NCBI GenBank assembly: GCA_019828565.1
Contig: JAHDYR010000025.1
Span: forward strand, 558,001-622,000
Length of the DNA: 64,000 nt
Origin: Carpediemonas membranifera
Taxonomy: Eukaryota > Fornicata
Direction: 5' to 3'
Part shown: one piece after another, positions 63,969 through 64,000 of the stretch
Numbering within the stretch: the stretch's first letter is position 1
Layout: every line of letters begins with the position of its first letter
Position numbers and translations under genes: made by a program
The notes under the pieces: generated by a model
Told to the model about the DNA's origin: nothing
The model's database searches: none
Seen by the model: the letters and a program-made list of their open reading frames with translations, nothing else

Positions 63969-64000
63969 CGGAGTTACTTAGTGTGCTGCTAATAAATTCC

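Overview
The window is nuclear DNA from a compact, GC-rich protist genome using the standard code. It holds about 24 intact or interrupted host genes, most separated by less than 500 bp. The genes are eukaryotic: V-ATPase subunit A, UTP20-like, GPN1, a Rho/Rac GTPase, a TAF8-like TFIID subunit, a TFIIB-type zinc-ribbon factor, a MADS-box factor, a SANBR-like SANT/BTB protein and a CABLES-type cyclin. Spliceosomal introns are tiny: six were found at 28-33 nt, in VMA1, MADS (two), a zinc-finger gene, TAF8 and the histidine kinase. GCC2/GCC3 ephrin-receptor-like surface proteins, cathepsin B-like protease without a prodomain and divergent RCC1-like paralogues would fit a free-living metamonad such as a Carpediemonas-like organism. 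That assignment is an inference.

Layout. 1-3.7 kb: a cysteine-rich surface protein cut off by a chromodomain Ty3/gypsy retroelement (3734-8416, minus strand, very short 57-bp LTRs). 8.4-12.1 kb: a repeat protein missing its start, a predicted N-myristoylated disordered protein, a solo mini-LTR beside a truncated gene, and a C2H2 protein. 12.3-15.0 kb: V-ATPase subunit A with an intein in the P-loop and an intron in the very next codon. 15.1-30.9 kb: membrane pseudokinase, RCC1-like protein, cysteine protease, UTP20-like, kinesin-like coiled coil, SAC3/GANP-like. 31.0-34.1 kb: a PAS histidine kinase, frameshifted. 34.2-43.3 kb: giant PocR/TmcB-like membrane protein, C2H2 protein, cyclin. 43.4-45.0 kb: a mini-LTR element carrying a Fanzor (eukaryotic TnpB-like) gene. 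45.1-50.7 kb: sphingomyelin-synthase-like PAP2 enzyme, Rac, C2H2, GPN1, MADS. 51.0-54.0 kb: an intact inverted copy of the histidine-kinase region. 54.1-58.2 kb: TFIIB-like gene, a second Fanzor element that carried along the start of the PAP2-like gene, and a decayed third mini-LTR element with a Fanzor fragment and a captured piece of the first gene. 58.4-64.0 kb: TAF8-like, SANBR, RCC1-like paralogue, unknown basic protein.

The most interesting system is the set of Fanzor-bearing mini-LTR elements. Direct repeats of 30-43 bp begin TG and end CA, a polypurine tract precedes the right repeat, there are 5-bp target duplications and a solo repeat, and the Fanzor gene lies antisense. Their LTRs resemble those of the nearby chromodomain gypsy element, suggesting that Fanzor is mobilised in trans by a retrotransposon. 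A 9-bp duplication flanks the second copy together with about 180 bp of neighbouring host DNA, which looks like a 3' transduction. Other highlights are the intein-intron adjacency in VMA1, histidine kinases lacking the phosphoacceptor His, and a SANBR homologue in a protist.
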